NCBI RefSeq assembly: GCF_038396675.1
Contig: NC_088934.1
Location: 4,026,001 to 4,090,000 of the forward strand
From: Hydra vulgaris
Taxonomy: Eukaryota; Cnidaria; Hydrozoa; Anthoathecata; Hydridae
Direction of reading: 5' to 3'
DNA: 64,000 nucleotides
A program made the position numbers and the translations under genes. Each line of letters opens with the position of its first letter. The first letter of the stretch is position 1. The notes beneath the pieces were generated by a model. That model searched no databases. It was not told the DNA's origin and saw nothing but the letters and a program-made list of their open reading frames with translations. Below are positions 46,292 to 57,798 of this stretch, piece after piece.

Positions 46292-49047
46292 TTACTCTGA
46301 GATAATTACACGATATTCTGACTTTTTCACGTTTCTCTTGTTTTCGGCTCTACTTCGGTTTTTAGCCAGAATGAAGTTATGTCTCTTTACCCGCCCATAA
46401 ACCTTTTTAGAAGCTTCAAATATGAGTTTTACAGCTCTTTCCACCGACTGAGAATTGTTTGGCAAATCAGTTAGAGAAAATTTATTGCCTGCTTGAATAG
46501 CTTATAGTAATTCATTTGAAGATACAAAAGTTGACGTAGGAGGTTCAATTTGTATTGAAGAAACCTCAATTAAGTCGGTCCAAACATCAGCATTGAAGTT
46601 TAAGGTCATAACTGTCTTAGCTTTGATTTTAGGTTTGAAATCTGGATTTGTTTCCCTGGATAATCTAATCTTCAAGATTTGATTAAGAGCACGATCTCTT
46701 ACAACTTTTTCATCGTCTAGCAGCATAGCATAAAGAAAGTTTTCTTGACAGCAGCAGCAGGAGTTACCCTGAAGATTTTTCAATACAATAATTTGAATTC
46801 TGCTATCCTGTTTCTTGACTAATTGAATTGTTTTATGGAGAAGCCTTGGTGCATCTTTGTAATGCGCTGACCTTTTAACGGCAAACCACATAGGACAGTA
46901 AACTTGTATTATGTACTTTGTTATGCAGTTTAAATCATGTGTAGGTATCTCGGTTCTTGTATAAACCATCATAATTCTCAAAGCAAGAGTTAACCTGCGT
47001 GCATGACAGACTGGACCAGGTTTCCTGTTAGCATACTTGACAGAAATGGAACCTTTAGCTATTCCAGTGCAATACTCATAAAGTTTACGCAGGTCCGTAC
47101 TCAGATCGCCAACAATGTTGGGCTTTACATATAACTCTATCTCGGAATCAATAGGAACAAACTGAACCAATGGCTTTTCATGCATGAATGTATCAGACGC
47201 TTGTTCACCAATAGGGCCCTTATACTTTTTAGGATCATTAGTTTTTCCATCTATTTCAGATATAACATGAGGAAGAGGTAGCCCACCCTGGTGAAGTAAA
47301 CAACCAACTAAATGAATGCTACGATTCAAAAACTTTTCTACTTTGACAACTAAACCATTATCTACGCCAGTGTTAGAACTTGTATTGTCAAGAACAATCG
47401 CTTCCAAGCTTTAAATACTATCATATTCAGAAAGCACATTTAACGTTGCTGAAGCCATAGTACTACCTTTACCATTTTCTATTATAGTATGAGTTAGATA
47501 ATTTCCAGAGAAAGGGTCATTTTCACTAGTAAAAGTGAGGTGATGTTCTTCTTTGGTAGTTCGATAAAAGAAAGGGTCCCCATTACTCTTGTATTTCATC
47601 ACATAAACTAATGAATTTTTGTCTTTCTTGCGATCAACACCAATTACTTTTATTTGTGAAACTTCTTGACGATGCTTTGTGTCAATTGAATTAGCCACTC
47701 GTACCTTTTCACAAAAAATCTTATATTCCGTTACTATCTGAGATTTTTTACTCTCATTTACTATTCCGTAGTCAATTAACACAGCTGTTGCTATTGCAGC
47801 TGCAGCAGCATCACTTACTTCATACCTTATTGCAGCCTTGGCTAAATTAGATAAGTCTGTGTAATTTCTTTCACTTATGATTTGCTCCTCAAATTCTTCA
47901 CTTTCAGCTGTATCTAAACTTGAAGATCCAGCACTAAAATTACCGTCTGACTCGAGTTTTGATGTTGTTTGAAGACTTCTCTGTCTAATTAGCTCTCTAG
48001 TGGCCTCTTTTTCCTGTCTAATATACATTTTGGCAACCCTAGTTGCCTCCACTTGGTCCACGTTGCCTAACTGCCAACTTCCTTTTGGTCCTTTCTTGTA
48101 TCTTTGATCCTTTAAATATTCTCTTTCCATAACGGGGACCTAAAATAAGTCAAGTATTTTAAGATTTAAAAGTATTAAAATTTAAAGCGAATAAAATAAA
48201 TCAAATTTCATGATCACTAATCATTTGACCATAACTTCGTAAATAAGCAGTAAATGCTAAAATGACTTGCGGCTTTTTTTTATCCAACCCTCCATATTTA
48301 TCAATTCTAACAGTAAATGTTGATAAAAATTGCATGATATACCTTTCTGCTTTCCTCACAGAGACAAACTATGTGTTTCATTGTGCAGTCGCTTTTCCGA
48401 CAGCCGATTTGTCTAAATGTATATTACTTTACTATAAAATCAAGACAATATAGAAATTATTTATTATATAGGCTTACATTCTTTAGTTTATGGATAAAGA
48501 CTTTACCTTAATACCTTAGTAGAAGGCGAGGGGAATAGGATAGTAAATTTTCATCAAACCTTATAAAATCTTTTTCACTTAACATTAAACAAATTGTACT
48601 AAAAAATGTTTACATATATATATTTACCTATCTTTACAGTCATCAATAATTGGGAGATCGCACCGGCAAGCAGACAAATCAAACAACGTTTCCAGTTTCT
48701 TTTCTAGCCAGCTTATACTGGACTTATGGTTTTTAGATTGAATTCGTTCTGCAGGTACTTTTTTAAATGTTCTGGATATTTTATTTTTTAATGGTTTATC
48801 TTTTATCAGAAGTAGATTTGGATTAACTCTATACCAAATTTTTCGCAAGTCACTATTGACTTTCGTCACGATTGATACAGAGTTCATTAATTAATTCTTT
48901 CTCAATCTTGTAACCGTATTGAATGAGCTGTTTGTAAGTTGGTAGATCACTCACGGGTAAATCAGAAGCTTTTCCAGCAAATCTTCCACTATTAATACGA
49001 GTTTTGTTTAAAACCTTCGCAGGTCTTCCAAGTTTTTTTGAGCTCAT
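46292..49047 (-). pseudogene. Relic of a multicopy transposase-like family
   Basis: Minus-strand pieces in order: MSSKKLGRPAKVLNKTRINS (from ATG 49045-49047), a frameshift near 48870, KIWYRVNPNLLLIKDKPLKN to CRCDLPIIDDCKD (48624), then a likely intron (donor GTAAAT, acceptor TTTTAG at about 48140). MEREYLKDQRYKKGPKGSWQ to SEYDSI follows, a TAA at 47408-47410, LEAIVLDNTSSNTG with LHQGGLPLPHV, a TAA at 46502-46504 and a final 70 codons to 46292. The frame is identical on both sides of each stop, so both are simple nonsense changes. The DNTSSNTG motif followed by a conserved Cys/His block resembles multicopy hypothetical proteins (Cc8L18.2-like) that look transposase-derived. Function unknown. 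Confidence 0.6.
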
Positions 49048-49099
49048 GCTGATACGACAATATGAATTTATTATACGTAAAAAATAAAGCAAGAAATTA

Positions 49100-49690
49100 T
49101 TCTTCGATTACAATTAATATATTTTAAAATATTTGTTTAAAAACAATTAGTTTACGTTTTAGTTTGGTAAATAGTTTTTTTATAGAACGCAAATCTCCGC
49201 ATTTGCTGTATATTTCCAATGTATCTACGTTTAAAAAATTAAAAACGCATGAAAGTTTAGTTTTATTTACGGACCTTAAGTGACGACATGTGAAATTTCC
49301 AAGACTTTCTATTGTATTTCCAAAAAAGATTAAAAGTTTTTTGACTTTTTATTTTGTGGCAAACGAATAATATATCCACAATACATAAATCCCACACTGA
49401 GCCAAGTGTTATCATATACATGACAGTGGCTTATTATTCATATCATTATTACTTTTTGTTTAATATTTAGTTTTAATATTTATCAAAATTATTATTACTA
49501 TTATTATTGCTACTATTATAATATGGAATATATTTATTAATATAAGTATTGTTGTTAACATTGCTAATATTGTTATTGTCCTTATTATAATTATTTTAAT
49601 AATATTACTATTGTTATACAATTTATTTTTACTTTAGATTAGCACAAGTACTACTTCTAAATATCCATGAAATGTAATAACCTTTTTTCA
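49100..49690. other. AT-rich spacer, no gene seen
   Basis: ATT/TTA-rich low-complexity sequence without a supported feature. Confidence 0.5.
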
Positions 49691-49708
49691 GAATATATAT
49701 TGTTATTG

Positions 49709-49709
<1 letters not shown>

Positions 49710-49799
<90 letters not shown>

Positions 49800-49802
49800 T
49801 AT
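49710..49802. repeat. (TA)n microsatellite
   Basis: About 45 TA units with a single interruption at the right end. Confidence 0.95.
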
Positions 49803-49829
49803 CCTTGCATGCATTCGTATGTTGCATCC

Positions 49830-51700
49830 ATACACATATGGTATATGTGTGTATGTTCTTTTTTTTAGCAATTGCAAGTTTTCAAATACATGCAATAAAA
49901 AAAAAAGTAAAAAAAAACATTAATTTTCAATTATCTAGTTTAATGTTAATAAATAACTTTATTTTTATAATATGATCGTTTAAAATGCACCAGAACAGAG
50001 TTAAAAGAAAAAAAATCGTAGCACTACTACTCAAACGATAAAGATACATTTTCTACCAAAATTAAATTTAAGCAAAAACCAAAAAGTAATCAACTGTAAA
50101 GTAAAGAACATTAAAGAAGTTAAAGAGAAAATTTTCAAATTCGTACAGTTAGAAATTCTGAAATTTATTTAAAAAAAAATAAACAAGTCGCTTTCCTATA
50201 GCAAAATAGCTTTCACAGAAATGCCACTATATGCATCTTAATTAGTTTTTAAACTTATTTTATTTAGTTAATATTAAAAATATGACACTTGTTCATTGAT
50301 TTAAAAAAAAAAGTTTATAATACTAAACAGCACACCAAAAAATGCAACTAAATGGTTGGCATCTAAAATTTACTCCATAGTTTCAAACCGCATTTTAAAA
50401 GCTCTAAATTTTTTACCAAAAATTGGCGCGTGCGTACCTAAACATAACGCTTTTTCCTAATATCTAAACGACCGTGTAAATGTGTGATGAATGTAAGCAA
50501 TGAACTATTGTTCGCTACTTCATACGCAAGTTTTAATTAATAACGAAGTAATTTAAAGGGTGTTATTTTAATTGAAGCAAATGGTATTTATTTTTTCTGC
50601 TTCCATATATACCTATTAATGGAAAAGTATTAAAACTACTATGGAAACTTATAGTTTTTGAACTAAACTCAAACTAATTTAAAAAAATCAATTTGACACA
50701 CTTTTGAGATCTCAGTAATGAAAATCTAATATCAAAATTTATTGTCAAAAATGTTGTTAATAGTTACCAACCATCTTAATCATGACTTAGTATAACAAAT
50801 TAAATTTTGAACTGTTTATACCCATATCAATCTTAAGAGAGTAACACTAAAGCGATAATTATTTGAACGAGTTTTCCTATATATAAAATAAGTCTAGGAA
50901 AAAGGCGTATAGATTTATGAAATCTTAAAAATTATTCAAATTTATGTCTATTAGTGGTATTTAATTACAATATTTTTTTTTATCAATAGTTTTTAATGGA
51001 TTTTCGACTCACTGTGCGATCTCAGCTAAAAACAGAAACATCGCTATCCAAGCTGGCTCGCTTGTTCATATAAACGCAAAATAAATTAAGTCAAAATATT
51101 GATGACATCGATATCCCAGCAGACGAGTCAACTTGCTTTCCATATCAGGTTTATATTTGCATACTTATTTAGTAAGGTTATAACATTAAATCGCGGCATT
51201 ATGGAAACGTCATTAACTCATTCTTCCCAAGGACTATTAACAGGTTTTTTTGGTGTTACTATATTAGAAGAGTATGTGCGAAATTTCAGCTTAAATTTCT
51301 GAGTAACCTTGCTTAAATAGACTATGTACATAGCATACAAGTTCATAGGGCGCTTACATATTTTCTTAAAAACCCAATCTTTCGCTTTTGAAGACATAGA
51401 TGTCAGTTTAATGTCGAATGCTCTTTTTATAAGCATATTTTATCTTTTGTTTGGTGCAACGATTTACAAAAAAGTTGATCATTTATAACTGTTAAAAACG
51501 AAAATCATTAGGAATGCGTCTATTGTTTTACGACTGGAGTTAAATATATTTTTGTTATATATCGGAAATCGACTGATCCTTATGAAATAAAAATTATGAG
51601 CAAATACAAACGCTGTGCGCGCATCTCTAAATCACGAAAGTTTTAATTTTACTAAACAATATTAAATAGTAACCAACAAGGGATATGCCGTAAAGCATTT
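49830..51700. other. Downstream flank of eL13, no gene seen
   Basis: AT-rich with no supported gene. A 72-codon minus-strand frame at 51218-51436 is basic and not low-complexity but matches nothing I recognise. Confidence 0.45.
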
Positions 51701-51732
51701 AAAAATAAATACTAGATTTATTAATGGAGGAT

Positions 51733-52621
51733 TTATTTTTTAGCCTTCATTGCAGCGTCCGCTTCAGCGTCTTTGACGCGTTTAGCACGGATACCAATAA
51801 GACGAGCGTTGGCACGAGCAACTCGCATGGACCTGAAAACACTAATTTTACGCTCCTCATCTGTTATCATACGTGCTTTTGTGTCTGTCTTAATTTGAGT
51901 GATAGGTAGAACTGGACCCTTCAATTGAGTAGCAACGGTAAGTACGGAAGCCTATATCGAAATAAGAAATAAACTTAAATAAGTCATTAGAAAAATAGTA
52001 ATTTTTATTTAACTTCAATAAACTAAATACAACCTTAAATAGAGGCATTTGGTAATATTAACAATTAATAAGAATGTCAAACAAACATAATCTATTTTTG
52101 AAATAACTTTACAGAATTGCCTACATGCCTACTTAAGAAATCAAAATTGCATTAGTTTCTGTATAAATTATAAAATCTTTTTTTAATTGCCTTCCCAATT
52201 CAAACTAGATGAAGGATGCGCTTTAAAACATAAACACTAGCTTCAAAATGGATAGATTGCCTTAGTTAAACATGCTCATCAATTTGTTAAAGTCACTTAT
52301 AGTTTATTGCACCAAAACGTGCTAAAGAAATGACAATTTATAATCTCAAGCACCATTCACCACCAAGAATTTTTTAATTAACAAGCTCATGATTTTTATA
52401 ATTATTTATTAATCAGCGAATTTCTTATTTTATTCTGAATATCCAATTATACATATATACTAAATATCTAACTTTGACCCGAAATGAAGCCACTTTTGCT
52501 TTAATTAGAAATGGCTTCCACAACATTAAGTGTATCATACCCTTTATGAAAAGGGCGAATTAAATGAAAAAATAGTGGCTTCACTTTTCGCCTAATAAAA
52601 TTCTTAGTTATACATATATAT

Positions 52622-52695
<74 letters not shown>

Positions 52696-55508
52696 CCAAT
52701 ATACACACACACATATATCATTGTGAATGAGTCAAATTAATTTTTTAATTTAGCTAGCTCAAAAAAGCTGATAGCTATTTTTATTTGTATATATTTATTT
52801 AATAAAATTTATAAACAAAAACAGTATAAATTCTTAAATGAGTTATTTTTTTTCAAAACTATGTTTTTGCGTTTTTAGCATTTATGGTGTTTCTGTTTAC
52901 ACTTTTACTAAATGTATAGAAATATATCAAAAAGGATAGTTTAGTGTCTTATGTAGTTGTGTATAACAATGTAAATACATATTTAAATTCAAAAAAATTA
53001 ATTAACCTTTAAGAATAGTAAATATACAATATAGTATAAAAAGGATTTAAACAAAATTTTTTTGTTATTAGTTATAACTATATAATTATAATATTTTTTT
53101 GATTTTAGCAACTCAAGAATTTGAATTCAATTTTTCTTGGTAATATGTTTAAGTTAAATTGAAGTTTTAATTTGTAGCAAAGATTTGATCTATTTATTAA
53201 ATGTCTGTGCAATTGGAGACAAAGAGCTGGCTTGGTGCAGCTAGATGCACTATGTAGCACAACAGTCAATATGTGATCCAAATTCATTATGAGCTTTATA
53301 AAAAGCAATAAAACATTGCATATTTATAAAACTAAGCGAGAACAACCATCTCGCCATTTGTTGAAGACAGATCTTATCTCTAATACAAAACATGTAAAAA
53401 CAATACAATTTACAAAATATGTATATGTAAAGTTTTTTTTATTATACCTCAAGTTGTTCAGCCCAAGAGAGTATAACTTACTATCAGGGAGTGGGCAAGA
53501 GGAAAAAAGAACACACAAAAAAAGGTAACAAACTTGTAACAAAATAATAAATGCTGGACAGTGTCTTAAAATCAAACAAAAAACACACGAAGGAAATGAA
53601 AAAAAACCTTATTTTGGAATCAATTATTTTTACTATTTCAAGAAAAAAAAGCTATAACATTTTTACATATTACAGAGAAGTCAATTGGTTTAAGTAGTAT
53701 TATTTATTGACAATATTTAATTTAATATTTTTATTTGATAGTTTTGGTCAACTTACAAACCTGTACCAAAAATGTATTTTAAACAAATTGGAAAAATAAA
53801 AATGAATAGTTAATGTCAATGGGTAAAATAAGAACCTATATTTATAATGAAAAAAAAAACTGACACACTGTTGTGATCATAATTATGTTGACATTAAAAA
53901 GATTACCACAGTAAAATATTATAGAAAAGTTCTTTGATACTATTACTCATAGTTAAGTAAAAATAATAAAATAAAATGACTCAGAGAGTGTTATTATAAT
54001 CTCTAACATAATCATACGAACGAGACATATGCTCATCATTGTCAATTGTTTAATAAAATTTTATCATATAAATTTATTATATATCATAACTGCTCTACTA
54101 ACCAATAAGTGAAAATATTGTAACTTTTTAGTCAAGATTTAAAATAATTTTTTGATGCTATTATCATTAATACTTTTAAATAATAGAATATAAAAATTCT
54201 GAATTAGACTAAAATAATTTTTTTTAATTAATCAATTAACATTAAATTAATAAAAAACCAAATTATAAACAGAGGATAGAATAGTTTGTATTTGCAATAA
54301 ATTGCATCCATTTATTTTTCTAGTATTTCATTAAGTTTAAGGCAACATTTACTACTTAAGTTTACTCTGAGCAGCCTCTATACACATATGATTTTTTATT
54401 ATATTTTCAAGCTCAGAAAACGTTTAATAATCAAAGATTCATACGAACGAGACATTTTATCATCGTTGCTTGATATATTTTGTATAAATAGGTCATTTTT
54501 ATATAATAATTATACTTTAAATAGAATAAAATTCCACTAAACTACATACCAAATTATTTTTTGGCAATTAAACAAAATTGAATTAGTAAGAAACCAAATT
54601 GTAGAGAATAGAAACATTTACATTTGCAACAAATTGCATCCATTCATGCTTCAACCGTTTATTAAGTTGGAGGCACCAGTTTACATCACTTAGATTTAGT
54701 CTAAACAGACTCTATACATATATATTTTTCAAGCTCAGAAAACGTTTAATAATCAAAGATTCATACGAACGAGACATTTTATCATCGTTGCTTGATATAT
54801 TTAATATAATTTGGTCAAATTTTATAGAAGAATTGTATTTTTAATACAACCCATTTCAAATAGTAAATTTTTTAAATTTTCAAGCTCAGAAAACGTTTAA
54901 TAATCAAAAAGATTCATACGAACGAGACATTTTATCATCGTTGCTTGATAAACTTTATATAGTTAAGTCATTTTTAATTAATGAATTTAAATTTAAAACT
55001 TGATATAATATTTTTTAACAGAGCTTATTACTTACATAAACAATAATAATTAAATGTTCAACTTAATAATAAAATTTAATAATAAAACACTAACCTCACT
55101 GTCACCAGCCTTAGGCTTATTCTGCTTACGTGGGAATATAATCAACTTGCTTTGATATTCTTGGAGACGTTGCACGTTTGCCTGTAGTGACTCAGTTGAT
55201 TTATTTTTTCGTCTGTGATCAACAGCAATACCAACTGTTTTTGCGAATCGTAGTTTAATTTGTGCGGTTTTAAGTTCTTCTAAAGTAAACCCTCGTCCAC
55301 TTCTGACCTTAGTATGGTATTTAAATGTTGGACAACGAACAACTGGACGTAAACTACCAGCAACAGGTCTTGGCGCAATAGCTAAAGCTTTTTTTTGACG
55401 TGCAGTACGTCTTCGCTTTTTGCGACCTGGTTGGTTAAACCATGTTCTAACGTAATTTTGCCAGTGTTTATGGAAATGACCATTAGGCAAAACGTTGTTA
55501 TGCTTCAT
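51733..55508 (-). CDS. RPL13: 60S ribosomal protein L13 (eL13)
   Basis: Coding exons are 55508-55095 (138 codons) and 51951-51733, joined in phase 0 across a 3,143-bp intron (donor GTTAGT, acceptor ATATAG). They encode 210 aa, against about 211 in vertebrates. Diagnostic stretches are [59 protein letters not shown] and, in exon 2, [19 protein letters not shown]. The protein is a structural component of the large ribosomal subunit. The ATG at 55506-55508 is one base after a 3' splice site (CATAG|G), so the 5' leader lies on an upstream exon or comes from a trans-spliced leader. A candidate leader exon ends at 55679 before GTAAGA. The large intron hosts four box C/D snoRNA units. Confidence 0.97.
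52621..52693. repeat. (TA)n microsatellite in the eL13 intron
   Basis: An almost pure TA run of about 70 bp. Confidence 0.95.
53977..54044 (-). ncRNA. Box C/D snoRNA, 18S guide, unit 1
   Basis: Minus strand: terminal stem TGAC/GTCA, a perfect C box ATGATGA (54039-54033), guide TGTCTCGTTCGT (54027-54016), D' box ATGA (54015-54012) and D box CTGA (53984-53981). The guide pairs with ACGAACGAGAC of 18S rRNA; the fifth base from D' points to the second A of ACGAA. It lies in the eL13 intron in sense orientation, the usual arrangement for an intron-processed snoRNA. From memory, human SNORD30 targets the same residue (18S A1383). The sequence between D' and D differs from the other three units. 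Confidence 0.8.
54408..54472 (-). ncRNA. Box C/D snoRNA, 18S guide, unit 2
   Basis: Minus strand: terminal stem CAAGC/GCTTG, C box ACGATGA (one change from RTGATGA), the same guide TGTCTCGTTCGT (54454-54443), D' ATGA (54442-54439) and D box CTGA (54416-54413). Total 65 nt. It is nearly identical to units 3 and 4. Confidence 0.8.
54730..54794 (-). ncRNA. Box C/D snoRNA, 18S guide, unit 3
   Basis: Same layout as unit 2: stem CAAGC/GCTTG, C box at 54788-54782, guide 54776-54765, D' 54764-54761, D 54738-54735. The sequence between the stems is identical to unit 2, while flanks outside differ, so conservation follows the snoRNA boundaries. Confidence 0.8.
54881..54947 (-). ncRNA. Box C/D snoRNA, 18S guide, unit 4
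   Basis: Stem CAAGC/GCTTG, C box 54941-54935, guide 54929-54918, D' 54917-54914, D 54889-54886. It differs from units 2 and 3 by a 2-nt A insertion between D' and D. It lies about 150 bp inside the donor end of the eL13 intron. Confidence 0.8.
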
Positions 55509-55678
55509 CCTATGAATAATACATTTTTCAGCATAAAAAAGTATTTTTAAACCTGATTTCAAAAATAAACACCCTTTTAAACAAAGTAATCATATTTGAG
55601 AGAAGTATATGCTTAGAAAATACTTTAATTATATAATTGAAGAAGATAATTTAGGATTCAATTTTATAAGATTCTTAC

Positions 55679-55715
55679 TCGTTATGTACGATCAGCAATA
55701 GCCTAATAAAGAAGT
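55679..55715 (-). promoter_or_regulatory. Candidate eL13 leader exon and TOP start
   Basis: On the minus strand a pyrimidine-rich CTTCTTT precedes a short segment ending CATAACGA|GTAAGA, a good splice donor. A 5' terminal oligopyrimidine start on a tiny leader exon is usual for ribosomal protein genes. A trans-spliced leader would be an alternative. The exact start is a guess. Confidence 0.4.
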
Positions 55716-55719
55716 TTAA

Positions 55720-57265
55720 GGAACATTGTTCGGCAATTTACCATTGATGATTGAACATTTACAATTAAGAAGTGGACCAATAAATAAATAAATTATTAAA
55801 CAATAAAAACATGTATTTTAATTTAATTTTAAAAATAATATGGTTAACCATACTTAGCAAAATTTATTTTAAATTATTATATTTAAAAAAAAAAGTTTAT
55901 TAAAAAAAATTTATATTTTATTAAAACACGCATATCTACTTTGATCACCGATTTAAAGTTAGGGTGCTTTTTTTATGACAAACGATTTCATATTCAGACA
56001 AATATTCTACCGTTTTATAAATTTTATATTGCCCATTAATACAAAAATGTGAGTGACCGATGCAGAGGTAAATTAAGACTTTAGGAAGTAAGGACTTCGA
56101 AGTTTTAATTTCCCGGTAAATTTAGATGTCATAGGTCAGATTTTCCCGGAAATCATGATCGGAGCTTTAAATTAGGATTTTAAAAGTATTACTTACTTTT
56201 TAGAGTTCTAATTTACATATTTACAGGGCCTTCCCGAAGAGATTTTAATTGGGGGTGACGTATTTGTTCCTGTCGACCAAAGCAACAAAATCTTTTTTGA
56301 TAACTAACTTACCTGAAAAAAAAAAAAAAAGTCCTCGTTGGCCGACATTTGGCGTCAACTATAGATCCCATTTTCCCGACTCCAATATGTCCATTTTCCC
56401 AAATAATAAAATTCATAGGGGGCTAGACACCCCCCTATCCCCCTGCCTTCTTCGTGACGGCTCTGCGTATTTAAGTTACAATCGGTTACATCGAAGTCAT
56501 TCACATTTATTTTTATCAAATTCATTCACACTTAACTTTTTTTTTGTTTGTTTAGTCCCAACTAAAGTAAAAAAATAAGTTATTTAAAACTTTGTTTAAT
56601 TCTATAATATAATATAAGTTAATTGTAATATAATTTAAGTTAATTGCTTTGCACATCACCAAATAAATTTATGTTATAGCTCATAAATTAATACACCTTT
56701 TTTACTTTTTTTGTGATTAAAATTTCGTTAAAATTTTTAATTTTTGTCTTTTGTCTTCTGGTGCCTCTATAATCTTGGCGCTCGGAGCACATATGCCCTA
56801 TTTTCCCCTCCCTCTCGGCGGAGCTGTTTGTAATTATATTTTCTACTGTTATTGTTATTACTATATTTATTATTATTATTAACAAGTTGCTTTTTTAAAA
56901 CTTATTGCAATTATTTTTGAAAATTGAACTTTTGTTACCGTTTAAACGACGATATTCATATTTGAGTTTTTAAACTTTTTTTCAAATTTTTAACAACTTT
57001 TAGTAACAACTGAAAATTTAAAATACCTTGATATAATAGTAAAAATTATAACTTAAGGAAAATGATGACGTCTCAAAAAGAATTTGGTAACATAATATTT
57101 GAACATAAAAAACAAAGCAAAAATCTCAATAAAAAAATTTTTCTTTTAAGTTTAAGACTCATATTTTAAGACTCATATGAAATTATTAAACAATAGTTTA
57201 TCTTATATTATTTATAAAACTGATTTTGATTAAAAATATTTTCTGTTTGACTTTTGGTCTCAAAA
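55720..57265. other. AT-rich spacer, no gene seen
   Basis: No supported gene. A C-rich patch near 56405-56460 (CTAGACACCCCCCTATCCCC) resembles a decayed transposon end. Confidence 0.45.
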
Positions 57266-57270
57266 TATGT

Positions 57271-57371
<101 letters not shown>

Positions 57372-57481
57372 TACTGTGAATATGTTTTAGATCACTTATA
57401 TAATTAAACGTATTTACAATTTTTTAGATAAATTAAATGTTTCTTTTTACTTTTAAATGTTTAGTTTGCATTTTTAGGTAA

Positions 57482-57798
57482 ATGGGTAAAATATCTTTAA
57501 TAGAGAGACAAAAAGTTATTGTGCTTCATGAAGAAGGGTATGTTTATGTTTATGTTATGTTGTTATTGTTATGTTATGTTGTTATTGTTATGTTTGCAGC
57601 GCCAAATTTTGTCCAAAACAGGATATTCGAAAACTCCTGTTGCAGAAATTATTAAAAAATTTCGAGAAACTGGCTCCCTTGAAGATAGAAAGAAAAATGG
57701 TAGACCTCCTAAGCTAACAAAAGATGAATATAAATATTTAAAAACCCTTTCTTTTAAAAATAGGAAAAAAACATCAACCGAGTTGACAAGGACATTAA
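57482..57798 (+). pseudogene. Tc1-type transposase N-terminus, interrupted
   Basis: MGKISLIERQKVIVLHEEGY is followed by about 55 bp of TATGTTATGTTGTTATTG repeats, then RQILSKTGYSKTPVAEIIKK with FRETGSLEDRKKNGRPPKL. This is the paired helix-turn-helix DNA-binding domain of Tc1-like transposases. The 55-bp insert could be mistaken for an intron (GTATGT...TTTGCAG), but its repeat structure suggests microsatellite expansion. Coding stops at the TTAA where the Kolobok copy begins; the catalytic part was not found downstream. Confidence 0.75.

Noticed and set aside
51218-51436. 72-codon minus-strand basic ORF
   Set aside because: No family recognised, no splice or context support; left as spacer.
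53289-53575. ORFs on both strands in the eL13 intron
   Set aside because: Short overlapping frames without motif; the region is intronic.
57538-57599. 62-bp intron in the Tc1 relic
   Set aside because: It has GT and AG ends but consists of TATGTTATGTTGTTATTG repeats, and related genes read straight through; microsatellite expansion is simpler.
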